DNA of 64,000 nucleotides from an uncultured Clostridia bacterium. Lineage in GTDB: Bacteria > Bacillota > Clostridia > Christensenellales > CAG-917. Positions within the stretch are counted from its first letter, which is position 1. Each line of letters begins with the position of its first letter. The translations under genes and the position numbers were made by a program. This document shows positions 51,389-60,385 of this stretch, piece by piece. Under the pieces are notes generated by a model that had not been told where the DNA came from, searched no databases, and worked only from the letters and a program-made list of their open reading frames with translations. The stretch spans positions 72,469 through 136,468 of the forward strand of contig CAKQUX010000003.1 in the NCBI GenBank assembly GCA_934277645.1, given 5' to 3'.

Positions 51389-51419
51389 AAAAAAGGCTTA
51401 TCATTCGATAAGCCTTTTT
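51389..51419. terminator. Bidirectional terminator
   Basis: Stem AAAAGGCTTATC / GATAAGCCTTTT with loop ATTC between the lipid kinase and serA, which converge. The rest of the 51128-51468 spacer is AT-rich with imperfect repeats (AAATCTATCA at 51242 and 51265) and no gene. Confidence 0.85.
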
Positions 51420-51468
51420 GATTGTGTTTAATTTGCTTTAAGATGCAAGCACTTTAATGCCAAGAGAA

Positions 51469-52569
51469 TTAGTAAACGACTCTGACTTTAATAAGTTCGT
51501 CGGCAGTGATTGCGGATGCGTCCGTTTCGTCGCCGTCGATAATCGAGTAGTTGTATTCGCCGCGAGTAGCGGTTGTAACTTTACCGTTTACTTTTCCGAG
51601 CTTGCCCTTGTAGATAACGCCGATACGGTGAGTGCCGTCTTTTGCGACTTTAAGGTTAGGAAGGTTTACGCTGTTGATGATATTGCCGTCTTCAATGTAA
51701 GCCTTAATTTCTTCGGCAGCCATAACCGCGCAGTTGTCTTCGGCTTCTTCGGTTGATGCTCCGAGGTGAGGGATTGCAACAATTCCTTTAAAATTCAAGC
51801 AATCGCCGTCAGGGAAGTCTACGACATATTTTCTGACCTTTCCGCTTGTCAAAGCGTCTTTGACGTCTGCATTGTTTACAAGCTCTCCGCGAGCGGCATT
51901 GATGATGATAACGCCGTCCTTCATTTTTGCGATAGCAGCGCTGCCTATGAGGTTTTTCGTTTCAGGAGTGAAAGGCATATGAAGTGTAACGAAATCGCTT
52001 GCTGCAAAAACCTCGTCCATAGTTTTGTAAACGGTGACGAAAGGAATTTCCGCTTTTGCGTTTTCGCTAAGGAAAGGGTCATAGCCGACAACCGTCATAC
52101 CGAGAGCGTTGCAAGCAGCCGCTACCTTTCTGCCGATTGCGCCGAGTCCCAAAACGCCGATAGTCTTTCCGAGAACTTCGGTTCCTGCAAATTGACCTTT
52201 GCCTTTTTCGACTTGTTTTTTAACGTCGTCGCCCGTAAGGGTGTTTGCCCAAGCATTGCCTTCAAAGATGTTTCTTGCGGCAATAAACAATGCGCCGATA
52301 ACGAGTTCTTTAACGGCGTTTGCATTTGCGCCCGGCGTGTTGAAAACCACTATGCCGCGTTTTGCGTATTCGCCTGTCGGAATGTTGTTTACGCCTGCTC
52401 CTGCGCGAGCAACGCATTGAAGCGTTTCAGGAACTGCCCATTCGTGCATATTGAAGCTACGAACGAGAACCGCGTCCGGAGTAGCGCAATCGTCCGACAA
52501 AGCATATCCGCTTGTCAAAACGTCGTTGACCTTTTTTGAAATAGAATTTAATTTTAAAACGTTAGTCAT
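51469..52569 (-). CDS. serA: D-3-phosphoglycerate dehydrogenase
   Basis: First enzyme of serine synthesis. 366 residues: substrate-binding half with RAGAGVNNIP, NAD-binding motif GLGAIGRKVAAACNALG (about 138-155), HMPFTPETKNLIG, NAARGELVNN and the catalytic His in IPHLGASTEEAEDN. After about residue 300 there is a short C-terminal segment, shorter than the full ACT regulatory domain of E. coli SerA, so serine feedback may differ. AAGGTG precedes the start; serC lies eight bases upstream, forming serC-serA. Confidence 0.93.
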   Translation of the reverse strand: MTNVLKLNSISKKVNDVLTSGYALSDDCATPDAVLVRSFNMHEWAVPETLQCVARAGAGVNNIPTGEYAKRGIVVFNTPGANANAVKELVIGALFIAARNIFEGNAWANTLTGDDVKKQVEKGKGQFAGTEVLGKTIGVLGLGAIGRKVAAACNALGMTVVGYDPFLSENAKAEIPFVTVYKTMDEVFAASDFVTLHMPFTPETKNLIGSAAIAKMKDGVIIINAARGELVNNADVKDALTSGKVRKYVVDFPDGDCLNFKGIVAIPHLGASTEEAEDNCAVMAAEEIKAYIEDGNIINSVNLPNLKVAKDGTHRIGVIYKGKLGKVNGKVTTATRGEYNYSIIDGDETDASAITADELIKVRVVY

Positions 52570-52577
52570 TTTTCACC

Positions 52578-53645
52578 TTATTTGTTTTCCATCTCGAATT
52601 TTTTGAGATAATCGATAAGAGCTTTAACGCCTTCGATCGGCATAGCGTTGTAGATGCTGGCTCTGAGTCCGCCGACCAAACGGTGACCTTTAAGCGACAA
52701 GAGACCGTTTGCCTCTGCGCCCTTTACGCAAGCTGCGTCAAGGTCTGCGTTAGGAGTGGTGAACGGAACGTTCATTATAGAACGGACGCTCTTTTCGACA
52801 GGGTTTTTATAGAAATTTGAGTTGTCGATGAAGTCGTAAAGCATTTTAGCCTTTTCGTTGTTAATCTTTTCGATTGCTTCGACGCCGCCGTTCTTTTTGA
52901 GATAACGAAGGTTGAGCATCATCATATAGATTGCAAAAGTAGGCGGTGTGTTGTAAAGGCTGTTGTTTTTAGCGTGAATGTCGTATCTGAGCATAGTAGG
53001 GCAGATAGGTTGAGCGTTTCCGATAAGGTCCTTACGAACGATAACGACGGTTACGCCTGCAGGTCCCAAGTTCTTTTGTGCACCTGCATAGATAAGTCCG
53101 AAATTGTTTACGTCGATGACGTGGCTCATAATGTCCGATGACATATCGGCAACGAGCGGCATTTTGGTTTTTGGATATTCCTTGTATTCAACACCGAAAA
53201 TCGTGTTGTTGGAGGTGATGTGCGCATAGTCGGCATCATCACGGAAAGAATAAGAAGGAATGTAAGTAAAGTTTTTATCTTCGGATGAGCCAGCACAGGC
53301 GATGTCGCCGTATTTTTTGGCTTCTTTGTAAGCCTTCGATGCGAAGTTGCCGGTTACTACGTAATCTGCTTTGCCCGATTTGTTCAAAAGATTGAGCGGA
53401 ACTGCTTCGAATTGTGTGGATGCGCCGCCTTGAAGCAATAATACTTCGTATTCGTCGGAAACGTTAAGAAGTTCTCTGATTAAGGAAATGCATTCGTTGT
53501 GGACAGGTTCATAAACCTTTCCGCGGTGCGTCAATTCCATAACGCTCATTCCCGAATTGTTGAAATCTTCTAAACTTGCCTTAGCTTCAAGCAATACTTC
53601 AAGAGGAAGCATCGAAGGTCCTGCTGCAAAATTGTAAACTCTCAT
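52578..53645 (-). CDS. serC: Phosphoserine aminotransferase
   Basis: PLP enzyme converting phosphohydroxypyruvate to phosphoserine. 355 residues, starting VYNFAAGPSMLPLEVL, the SerC opening. LLQGGASTQFEAVPLNLL, ADMSSDIMSHVIDV and the PLP lysine in IYAGAQKNLGPAGV (about 195-208) are present. AAAGGAG precedes the start. First gene of serC-serA. In many Firmicutes a DUF1015 gene is third; here a DUF1015 gene is at the other end of the window. Confidence 0.95.
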   Translation of the reverse strand: MRVYNFAAGPSMLPLEVLLEAKASLEDFNNSGMSVMELTHRGKVYEPVHNECISLIRELLNVSDEYEVLLLQGGASTQFEAVPLNLLNKSGKADYVVTGNFASKAYKEAKKYGDIACAGSSEDKNFTYIPSYSFRDDADYAHITSNNTIFGVEYKEYPKTKMPLVADMSSDIMSHVIDVNNFGLIYAGAQKNLGPAGVTVVIVRKDLIGNAQPICPTMLRYDIHAKNNSLYNTPPTFAIYMMMLNLRYLKKNGGVEAIEKINNEKAKMLYDFIDNSNFYKNPVEKSVRSIMNVPFTTPNADLDAACVKGAEANGLLSLKGHRLVGGLRASIYNAMPIEGVKALIDYLKKFEMENK

Positions 53646-53771
53646 TTTGTGGCTCCTTTTGTTAAGTAAAATGTTTTCGATAGAAAACTATCGATAGCAG
53701 AATTATACACCAATATAAAATTCAAGTAAACTAAATGGAATACTTTTGAGAAATCTTTTTAAACTAAAATT

Positions 53772-54473
53772 ATGAAAGTTTTAATATTGGCAGGGGGCAA
53801 AGGCGAAAGATTGAGACCGCTAACCGAGGGTATTCCGAAACCTATGGTTACTATGGTCGGCGTTCCCATTATCGAAATTATTATAGACAGGCTTGTTAAA
53901 CAAGGCTTTAAGGACGTTATCGTGACGCTTGGATATCTCGGTGACGTGATAAAAAACTATTTGGGCAACGGACAAAGATTGGGTGCGAACATAACGTATT
54001 TTACCGAAAGCGTTCCGCTCGGAACGGCAGGCGCGGTTAAAAACGCCGCGCGAGAATTGACGGACGATTTTTTGGTGGTGTCGGGCGACGCTTATTTTGA
54101 AATGGATTTTTCCGATTTCGTAAAAAAGCATATTGAATCGAACGATTTGGCAACGCTTGCGGTTAAGAAAGTGGACGACGCCACGGGATACGGGCTTGTC
54201 GAATTGTCGGGCGACAAAATAGTTCGCTTTATAGAAAAGCCGACCGAAAAGACAAGCGGAATCGTGAATACGGGAATTTACGCATTGAAGAAAGAAATCA
54301 TTGAAGCTATTCCCGACGGTTTTTACGACTTCGGCAAAGATTTGTTTCCGAGATTGATTGGCGAAATGGGAGCTTATCGTCTGGACGGCTATTGGTCGGA
54401 CATCGGCACGCTGAAAAGTTATTATCAGACGAATCTTATGCTTGTGGAAAGCGGAAACTACAAGGTCTTTTAA
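53772..54473 (+). CDS. Sugar-1-phosphate nucleotidyltransferase
   Basis: 233-residue NTP_transferase (GlmU/RmlA/ManC-like N-terminal fold). The signature LAGGKGERLRPLTEGIPKPM is at residues 6-25; GTAGAVKNA, VVSGDAYF, GYGLVEL, FIEKPTEKTSGIVNTGIYAL and GYWSDIGTLKSYYQTN follow. It has no left-handed beta-helix, so no acyl or acetyl transferase activity. Most similar in pattern to mannose-1-phosphate guanylyltransferase-like or glucose-1-phosphate enzymes; sugar unassigned. No sugar cluster is adjacent and no strong ribosome binding site is visible. Confidence 0.88.
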   Translation: MKVLILAGGKGERLRPLTEGIPKPMVTMVGVPIIEIIIDRLVKQGFKDVIVTLGYLGDVIKNYLGNGQRLGANITYFTESVPLGTAGAVKNAARELTDDFLVVSGDAYFEMDFSDFVKKHIESNDLATLAVKKVDDATGYGLVELSGDKIVRFIEKPTEKTSGIVNTGIYALKKEIIEAIPDGFYDFGKDLFPRLIGEMGAYRLDGYWSDIGTLKSYYQTNLMLVESGNYKVF

Positions 54474-54776
54474 CGCGCCGCTTGTGTGGCGGCACGAATA
54501 ACCTTTGAGTGTTTCTTGTAGCGGTTCTATCGGTTATATTTAGGGGGGGGGTAATGCGTTTTTTTTGTGACGCAATTTTATTTTGGAAACCTAAAATTTA
54601 AATCGCAGACGTTGGATATAGCGTAATCGGCGAATAAATCGTAAACGATAGAAAAAACGTAATTTATCGATAAATCCGATTGCGACAGATAAAACGTATA
54701 GCTATAAATAAACCGTACGAAAAACGATAGCCGCAAAATAGCAGGCGGAAATTACAATAAAGTCGCAAATTGCATT

Positions 54777-54815
54777 AGCGTTTGGCAAATACTGCCTGAA
54801 CGCTTTTTTCTTTTA
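54777..54815 (+). terminator. Probable intrinsic terminator
   Basis: AGCGTT and GGCA pair with TGCC and AACGCT around a short bulge; TTTTTTCTTTT follows. It is 300 bases after the nucleotidyltransferase gene, so an unannotated transcript may end here. Confidence 0.65.
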
Positions 54816-54974
54816 ATTCTTTTTGCGGCGGCGGAAGATACGCTTTGACGATACAAGTTAAAGCATTGCCGCAATGCGATAAAATCGGCATAAATATCGC
54901 TGTCGCTTTGGGATAAGACGATAAAAATGTCGTTATAATATTATAATAATTAGTCTAATAGTTATTTCTTTTTA

Positions 54975-55003
54975 TTGTAAAAATAAATCGATTGGTGTAT
55001 AAT
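54975..55003 (+). promoter_or_regulatory. Promoter of the RNase J gene
   Basis: TTGTAA, 17-base spacer, perfect TATAAT; 24 bases before the GTG start. Confidence 0.65.
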
Positions 55004-55027
55004 TTAGCATATATAATGGAGGATAAT

Positions 55028-56665
55028 GTGGCAAAGAAACAAGTAAAAGTTGTTTTTCTCGGCGGCGTCGGCGAAATCGGCAAAAATATGACCGCCTTGG
55101 AATATGACAACGACATAATTATTATCGATTGCGGCGTTACGTTCCCCGACGAATCGACGCCGGGCATAGACGCAATCATTCCCGACACGACTTACATTTT
55201 AGATAATATTGACAAAGTGCGCGGCATAGTGCTTACGCACGGACACGAAGACCATATCGGAGCTATTCCGTATCTTGCGGACGACATCAAAGTGCCGATT
55301 TACGGCACGGCGTTGACGCTTGGAATTCTCGACCATAAATTGGCGATGAGAAGGGCGGACGCAAATATGATTACCGTCGAACCGGGCGACAAAATTAAAC
55401 TCGGCGTCTTTGAATGTGAATTTATAAAGGTTGCGCATTCTATGGCAGGCGCATGTGCGCTTGCAATCGATACGCCGCTCGGAACGGTCTTTTTTACCGG
55501 CGACTTCAAAATCGATTCGACACCGATTGACGGCAAACTCACCGACCTTCAACGCATTGCGGAAATCGGAGCAAAGGGCGTTTTGCTTATGCTCGGCGAA
55601 TCGACGAACGTCGAAAGAAAAGGACATTCCACGTCCGAAAAGGTCGTCGGAAGAACGCTCGATACGATTTTCAACAACAATCGCGACAGAAGAATTACGG
55701 TCGCGACGTTTGCTTCGAGCAATTATCGCGTTCAGCAAATTTTGGACCTTGCCGAAAAGTACGGCAGAAAAGTTATATTGTCGGGCAGAAGCATGAAGAT
55801 GATTGTCGAAGTAGCGGCAAGCGTCGGAGAACTTAAAGTTCCTAAAAACATAATCGTTGAAAGCGCAGGCAACTTGCCGTATTCTAAACAGCTTATAATT
55901 GCAACGGGAACGCAAGGAGAGCCTATGAGCGCGCTTACTCGTCTTTCGCAAGGTGAGTTCAAAAAAATCGTACTCGGCGAAAACGACCTTGTAGTATTGT
56001 CAAGTTCGCCTATTCCGGGAAATGATAAATATATTTACAGAGTTATAAACAATCTCTTTAAATGCGGCGCGGAAGTAATTTACGATGCAATGAACGACGT
56101 TCACGTTTCGGGACACGCCTACGAAGAAGAATTGAAGATTATGCTTTCGCTCGTAAAACCGAAATTCTTTATGCCTGTACACGGAGAATATCGTCATCAA
56201 AGAAAGCACGCAATGCTTGCCGAAGCGCTCGGAGTGCCTAAGGCAAACATCAATATTCCCGAAATCGGACAAGTTTACGGTTTTTCTAAAACCGAAGTCA
56301 AAAGACATTCCAACGTTCCGTCGGGGGCGATATTCGTTGACGGAGAAATGCTCGACGACGGAAAGAGTATAGTCAACGAGCGTAAACACCTTGCCGAAAA
56401 CGGACTTATCGTCTTGCTCGTTTCGATAGATTTCAAGGCGGAAAAATTGTCGACGCCGTGCGACATTTTGGCGCGTGGTTTTGAAATTTCGCCGGAAGTT
56501 TCCGACGTGATAAAGTCTATCGTCGAAAAAACCGTTTCGGAAATCAATTTTGCCGAACTCGAGGATAGAGCGGATTTGCCTAAACTCATAAGAAAACCGA
56601 TTAAGAACTATTTTGCAAAAGACAGACATTTCCCTGTCATTATGCCTATTGTATTGGAGGACTAA
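55028..56665 (+). CDS. rnj: Ribonuclease J
   Basis: Metallo-beta-lactamase/beta-CASP 5'-3' exonuclease and endonuclease in mRNA decay and rRNA processing. 545 residues. FLGGVGEIGKNMTALEY opens it; THGHEDHIGAIPY is the zinc motif (about 73-85), GESTNVERKGHSTSE and SSPIPGNDKYIYRVIN are RNase J signatures, and the C-terminal domain follows. I choose GTG 55028 because GGAGG lies five bases ahead; the alternative ATG at 55016 overlaps that site. RNase M5 (rnmV) is absent from its usual place, RNase J is present. Followed directly by 56666. Confidence 0.93.
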   Translation: MAKKQVKVVFLGGVGEIGKNMTALEYDNDIIIIDCGVTFPDESTPGIDAIIPDTTYILDNIDKVRGIVLTHGHEDHIGAIPYLADDIKVPIYGTALTLGILDHKLAMRRADANMITVEPGDKIKLGVFECEFIKVAHSMAGACALAIDTPLGTVFFTGDFKIDSTPIDGKLTDLQRIAEIGAKGVLLMLGESTNVERKGHSTSEKVVGRTLDTIFNNNRDRRITVATFASSNYRVQQILDLAEKYGRKVILSGRSMKMIVEVAASVGELKVPKNIIVESAGNLPYSKQLIIATGTQGEPMSALTRLSQGEFKKIVLGENDLVVLSSSPIPGNDKYIYRVINNLFKCGAEVIYDAMNDVHVSGHAYEEELKIMLSLVKPKFFMPVHGEYRHQRKHAMLAEALGVPKANINIPEIGQVYGFSKTEVKRHSNVPSGAIFVDGEMLDDGKSIVNERKHLAENGLIVLLVSIDFKAEKLSTPCDILARGFEISPEVSDVIKSIVEKTVSEINFAELEDRADLPKLIRKPIKNYFAKDRHFPVIMPIVLED

Positions 56666-57760
56666 ATGGGAGATTTAAAGAAAATGCCGTATATTCTCAT
56701 TGTTACGTCAAAGGACGAAAAGGGAATAGTTTCAAACGAAATAAAATCTTATTTTGATAATACCAAAACGCATTACGTTGTCGTTATGGACGAAAACAAT
56801 TACGGCAAAAAAGTGAAATGGCTCGGTGGTTTGAACAAAATTGTCAACAAATTGCCGTCGCTTGGCGAATTGCATAAAAAGTGCAATTTCGACAAGAAAA
56901 AGAAAGCAAAGGGATATAGCCGTCGAATTTCTAACGCTATAAAGAGATTTAATCCTATCGCGGTCGTTTGTCCGTCAACGTACGGATTGCTTCTTACCGT
57001 AGCTTCTGCAATAGATAATGAATTCGATACCCCTATAATTTCCATTTGCGGCGACTTTACGCTCGATAAATACATAGTCACATCAAAAGTCGATAAATAT
57101 ATAGTCGAAAACGAACAATTAAAGGCAGAACTTTTGACAAAAGGCGTTCCGAACGGCGACGTATATCCGCTGGGTATTCCGCTTAAAATCGAACGCTTAG
57201 ACGCCGAAAGCAAAACTGCGCTCAAAGATAAATTGGGACTTAAAGACGTTCCGACGGTTTTCGTTTGCGTGAACGAAGGGAAAGAAAATCTCGAAGCGCT
57301 CGATATGCTTTTCGACCAAGGCGATATCATCAATATCATAGCTTACGTAGACAACAAAAAACTGCAAAATAAAATCAGGAAAAGAATAGAAGCGAAGTCG
57401 TGCGACAACGTGCAGGTGTTTGACAAACTCGCTCTTTACAATGACTATTTAAGCGTCAGCGACATTCTTATAACAAACTATGACGCTATGACGGTTGGTA
57501 AAGCGTTTATGGCAAGCAAAGCGGTTATCGCATTTGCGCCGAAAGACGGCGTGCAAAAGAGTGACGTCGAATATCTTAGCGAAAATAAACTTATAGCGTA
57601 TGCGAAAACGACGCAAGACGTAATCGTAAAACTTTACGACCTTTTGCAAACCGATTTAAACGTTGAACTTGTGACGAATATCAGAAATAGAATTAGAGAA
57701 GGACAATTAGAAGACGTTTGCAAATTTATTGCAAGCGGCGGAGCGAAAAACGATGGCTAA
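56666..57760 (+). CDS. Glycosyltransferase-like protein (GT-B fold, MGDG synthase/MurG type)
   Basis: 364 residues that resemble GT28/GT4-like GT-B proteins without a specific family. YILIVTSKDEKGIVSNEIKSYF is a Rossmann start; RFNPIAVVCPSTYGLLLTVASA (about 90-112) and DKYIVENEQLKAELLTKGVPNGDVYPLGIPL (about 140-175) match the MGDG/processive glycosyltransferase pattern; the C-terminal half contains DKLALYNDYLSVSDILITNYDAMTVGKAFMASKAVIAF, the acceptor/nucleotide region. It starts one base after the RNase J stop (ATGGGAG, GGAGGAC ahead) and overlaps DUF512 by 8 bases. Substrate unknown; lipid or cell wall sugar likely. Confidence 0.7.
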   Translation: MGDLKKMPYILIVTSKDEKGIVSNEIKSYFDNTKTHYVVVMDENNYGKKVKWLGGLNKIVNKLPSLGELHKKCNFDKKKKAKGYSRRISNAIKRFNPIAVVCPSTYGLLLTVASAIDNEFDTPIISICGDFTLDKYIVTSKVDKYIVENEQLKAELLTKGVPNGDVYPLGIPLKIERLDAESKTALKDKLGLKDVPTVFVCVNEGKENLEALDMLFDQGDIINIIAYVDNKKLQNKIRKRIEAKSCDNVQVFDKLALYNDYLSVSDILITNYDAMTVGKAFMASKAVIAFAPKDGVQKSDVEYLSENKLIAYAKTTQDVIVKLYDLLQTDLNVELVTNIRNRIREGQLEDVCKFIASGGAKNDG

Positions 57761-59012
57761 AATTGTAACCCTTTCAAAAGAGGGCAAAAGGCAAGGACTT
57801 AAAATCGGCGATGAACTCGTTTCGTTTGACGGTTATCCTTTTTGCGATATTCTTGACTGCCTTTTTTACGATTCAAAAGAAAAGTTTTCGATTGTCGTCA
57901 ATAGAAACGGCAAAGAGAAAATCGTCAAAGTGAAAAAGAAAGCAGACGTTCCGCTCGGCATAGAGATAGACGAAGAACTTGCGCCCATAAGGTGCAAAAA
58001 CAAGTGCAAATTTTGCTTTGTCGACCAGCTTCCGAAAGGTATGCGTGATGCGCTGTACGTCAAAGACGACGATTATCGGTTTTCGTTCATAAGCGGCAGT
58101 TACGTTACTATGACTAACGTAACGGACGAAGACATAGAACGTATTTTAAGGCTCAAACTCAGTCCTTTATACATTTCCGTTCACGCGATGAACGACGAGA
58201 TAAGAAAGGATTTGGTCAGAAACCCGAACACTTTAAAACTGAGACAGATTTTAAAAACTTTGTCCGACGGCGGAATTAAAATGCACACTCAGCTTGTCGT
58301 TGTGCCCGACGTGAACGACGGCGACGTTATGCTGGATTCTATCGACCGCTTGCACGAAATCGAAGGCGTATTGTCGGTTGCAATCGTTCCCGTGGGACTT
58401 ACAACTCACCGAAGCGGTCTTGACAACTTAAAACCTTTCGATAAGGAAGAAGCGGCTAAAACCATAGACCTTGTCGAAGAAAGGTACAATCGTTACGGCG
58501 GTTTTTGCTTTGCGGCGGACGAAATGTATATAAAGGCGGAAAGAGAAATTCCGAGTTATGAGTTTTATCAGGATTTTCCGCAAATCGAAAACGGCGTCGG
58601 TCTTGTCAGAGAGTTTTTGGAGAGTGTGGAATACAGTCTTGACGAAACGCCCGATATGAATGTCGGCAAAAGAGTTTGTATGTTGACGGGCGTATCCTTT
58701 GAACCTGTATTAAAAAACGTCGCAAAAATCGTTGCCGATAAATTGGGGCTTGAAATTACCGTAAAGGCTATCGAAAACAACTTCTTCGGAAAGACCGTTA
58801 CGGTTTCGGGACTCGTAACGGCAGGAGATATTTTGGCGCAAGCGCCAAAAGGCTATGACGCATACACCGTTCCGTCAAATATGTTAAAAGAGTTTTCGAC
58901 TTTGTTTTTAGACAACGTGTCGCTTGACGAAGTAGAAAAAGCGCTCGGAAAAGTGATTGTCGTAAATGAAACGGGCGGAGACCTTATCAAGAAATTATCG
59001 GAGTTAAAATGA
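57753..59012 (+). CDS. DUF512 family radical-SAM-like protein with PDZ-like N-terminus
   Basis: 419 residues. The N-terminus (GLKIGDELVSFDGYPFCDILDCLFYDSKEKF) resembles a PDZ domain; the core has RCKNKCKFCFVDQLPKGMRDALYVKDDDYRFSFISGSYVT, where the CX3CX2C cluster suggests radical SAM chemistry, and VAIVPVGLTTHRSGL is the DUF512 block. Function is unknown; the gene often sits beside der, as here, hinting at a ribosome or tRNA role. I use the ATG at 57753, overlapping the upstream stop; it overlaps der by four bases. Confidence 0.88.
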   Translation: MAKIVTLSKEGKRQGLKIGDELVSFDGYPFCDILDCLFYDSKEKFSIVVNRNGKEKIVKVKKKADVPLGIEIDEELAPIRCKNKCKFCFVDQLPKGMRDALYVKDDDYRFSFISGSYVTMTNVTDEDIERILRLKLSPLYISVHAMNDEIRKDLVRNPNTLKLRQILKTLSDGGIKMHTQLVVVPDVNDGDVMLDSIDRLHEIEGVLSVAIVPVGLTTHRSGLDNLKPFDKEEAAKTIDLVEERYNRYGGFCFAADEMYIKAEREIPSYEFYQDFPQIENGVGLVREFLESVEYSLDETPDMNVGKRVCMLTGVSFEPVLKNVAKIVADKLGLEITVKAIENNFFGKTVTVSGLVTAGDILAQAPKGYDAYTVPSNMLKEFSTLFLDNVSLDEVEKALGKVIVVNETGGDLIKKLSELK

Positions 59013-60316
59013 AACCATTAGTTGCAATTGTCGGCAGACCGAACGTCGGCAAATCTACGTTATTCAATAAAATCGCAGGCAAGCGTATTTCTATTGTCGA
59101 AAACACCCCGGGGGTTACTCGTGACAGAGTTTACGTCGATGCAGAGTGGTGCGGCAAGGTTTTTACGCTTATAGATACGGGCGGTTTGGAGCTTAAATCG
59201 CAAGACGAAATGTGGCGTCACATTAAAACGCAAGCGGAACTTGCAATAGACACGGCGCAAGCAATCGTCTTTGTGGTTGACGGCAAAACGGGCGTTACGG
59301 TTGACGACGAACAAGTCGCAAATTATTTAAGACGCGCAAAAGTTCCCGTCGTGCTTTGCGTAAACAAACTCGACAACAATCAAAAGGATACTCTTTACGA
59401 TTTTTATTCATTGGGATTCGGCGACCCGTATCCTGTTTCTGCCGAACAAGGCAAGGGAATAGGCGACCTTCTCGACGCCGTTTTAGACAGTGTTGTCGGC
59501 GGTGAAATCGAAGAAGACAGCAGCCTTAAAATAGCAATCGTCGGAAAACCGAACGCCGGAAAATCGTCTATCACGAACAAGTTGCTCGGATATGAACGAG
59601 TTATAGTTTCGGACGTTGCAGGTACGACTCGCGACGCTATAGATACAAAACTTAAAGTCGGTGACGACGAATATACGATTATTGATACGGCAGGTATGCG
59701 CAAAAAGGGAAATATCGGCGAAGACCTTGAAAAGTATTCGGTTATGCGTTCGCTTATGGCGGTAAGGCGCAGCGACGTTGCGGTGATAGTTTGCGACGCC
59801 ACGGAAGGAATGACCGAACAGGACGTTAAAATTGCAGGCTTTGTTCACGATGAAGGAAAACCTTCCGTCATAGTCATGAACAAGTGGGACTTGATTGAAA
59901 AAGACACTAACACCGTAAACAGGTTTAAAGATAAGCTCACAAACGATTTGAAATTTATGGATTACGTCAAACCGCTCTTCTTGTCCGCAAAAACGGGAAA
60001 GCGAATCGACACTCTTTTGCCTTACGTCAAAAAGGTGTACGAAAACGCGTCAAGGAGGATCTCGACGGGGCTTCTCAATGAGGTTCTAATCGACGCCACA
60101 AGAATAAACGAACCGCCTGCCAAAAACGGCAAACGCCTTAAAATTTTCTATATAACCGAAATCGGAGCTAATCCGCCTACGTTTGTTTTGAAAGTCAACG
60201 ACCCCGAACTTATGCATTTTTCGTACAAGCGTTATCTTGAAAACGCTCTCCGCTCGTCGTTTGATTTCGAGGGCACTCCGATTAAAATTATCACAAGAAA
60301 AAATCAGGAAGAATAA
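59009..60316 (+). CDS. der: Ribosome biogenesis GTPase Der
   Basis: Double-GTPase acting in 50S assembly. 435 residues: first G domain with GRPNVGKST, DTGG and NKLD; second with GKPNAGKSS, DTAGM and NKWD; C-terminal KH-like domain. Length is typical. ATGA overlap with DUF512 makes the pair coupled. Together RNase J, GT-like, DUF512 and der appear as one transcription unit of about 5.3 kb. Confidence 0.96.
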   Translation: MKPLVAIVGRPNVGKSTLFNKIAGKRISIVENTPGVTRDRVYVDAEWCGKVFTLIDTGGLELKSQDEMWRHIKTQAELAIDTAQAIVFVVDGKTGVTVDDEQVANYLRRAKVPVVLCVNKLDNNQKDTLYDFYSLGFGDPYPVSAEQGKGIGDLLDAVLDSVVGGEIEEDSSLKIAIVGKPNAGKSSITNKLLGYERVIVSDVAGTTRDAIDTKLKVGDDEYTIIDTAGMRKKGNIGEDLEKYSVMRSLMAVRRSDVAVIVCDATEGMTEQDVKIAGFVHDEGKPSVIVMNKWDLIEKDTNTVNRFKDKLTNDLKFMDYVKPLFLSAKTGKRIDTLLPYVKKVYENASRRISTGLLNEVLIDATRINEPPAKNGKRLKIFYITEIGANPPTFVLKVNDPELMHFSYKRYLENALRSSFDFEGTPIKIITRKNQEE

Positions 60317-60385
60317 GATAAATTATAAGACAACGCTTGTCAACGTTTTGATAATGTGATATTGTTTTTTATTGAGGAAACTTAA

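Larger units (their letters stand above)
54474..55027. other. 554-base spacer upstream of RNase J
   Basis: Holds a run of nine G (54543-54551), unusual in this AT-rich DNA; a region (54600-54740) with recurring ATCGTAAACGATAG-like words; a terminator (54777-54815); and the RNase J promoter near the end. No open frame with a ribosome binding site was seen. Confidence 0.45.

Noticed and set aside
54543..54551. G9 tract as a G-quadruplex
   Set aside because: A single run cannot form an intramolecular quadruplex with the neighbouring sequence.
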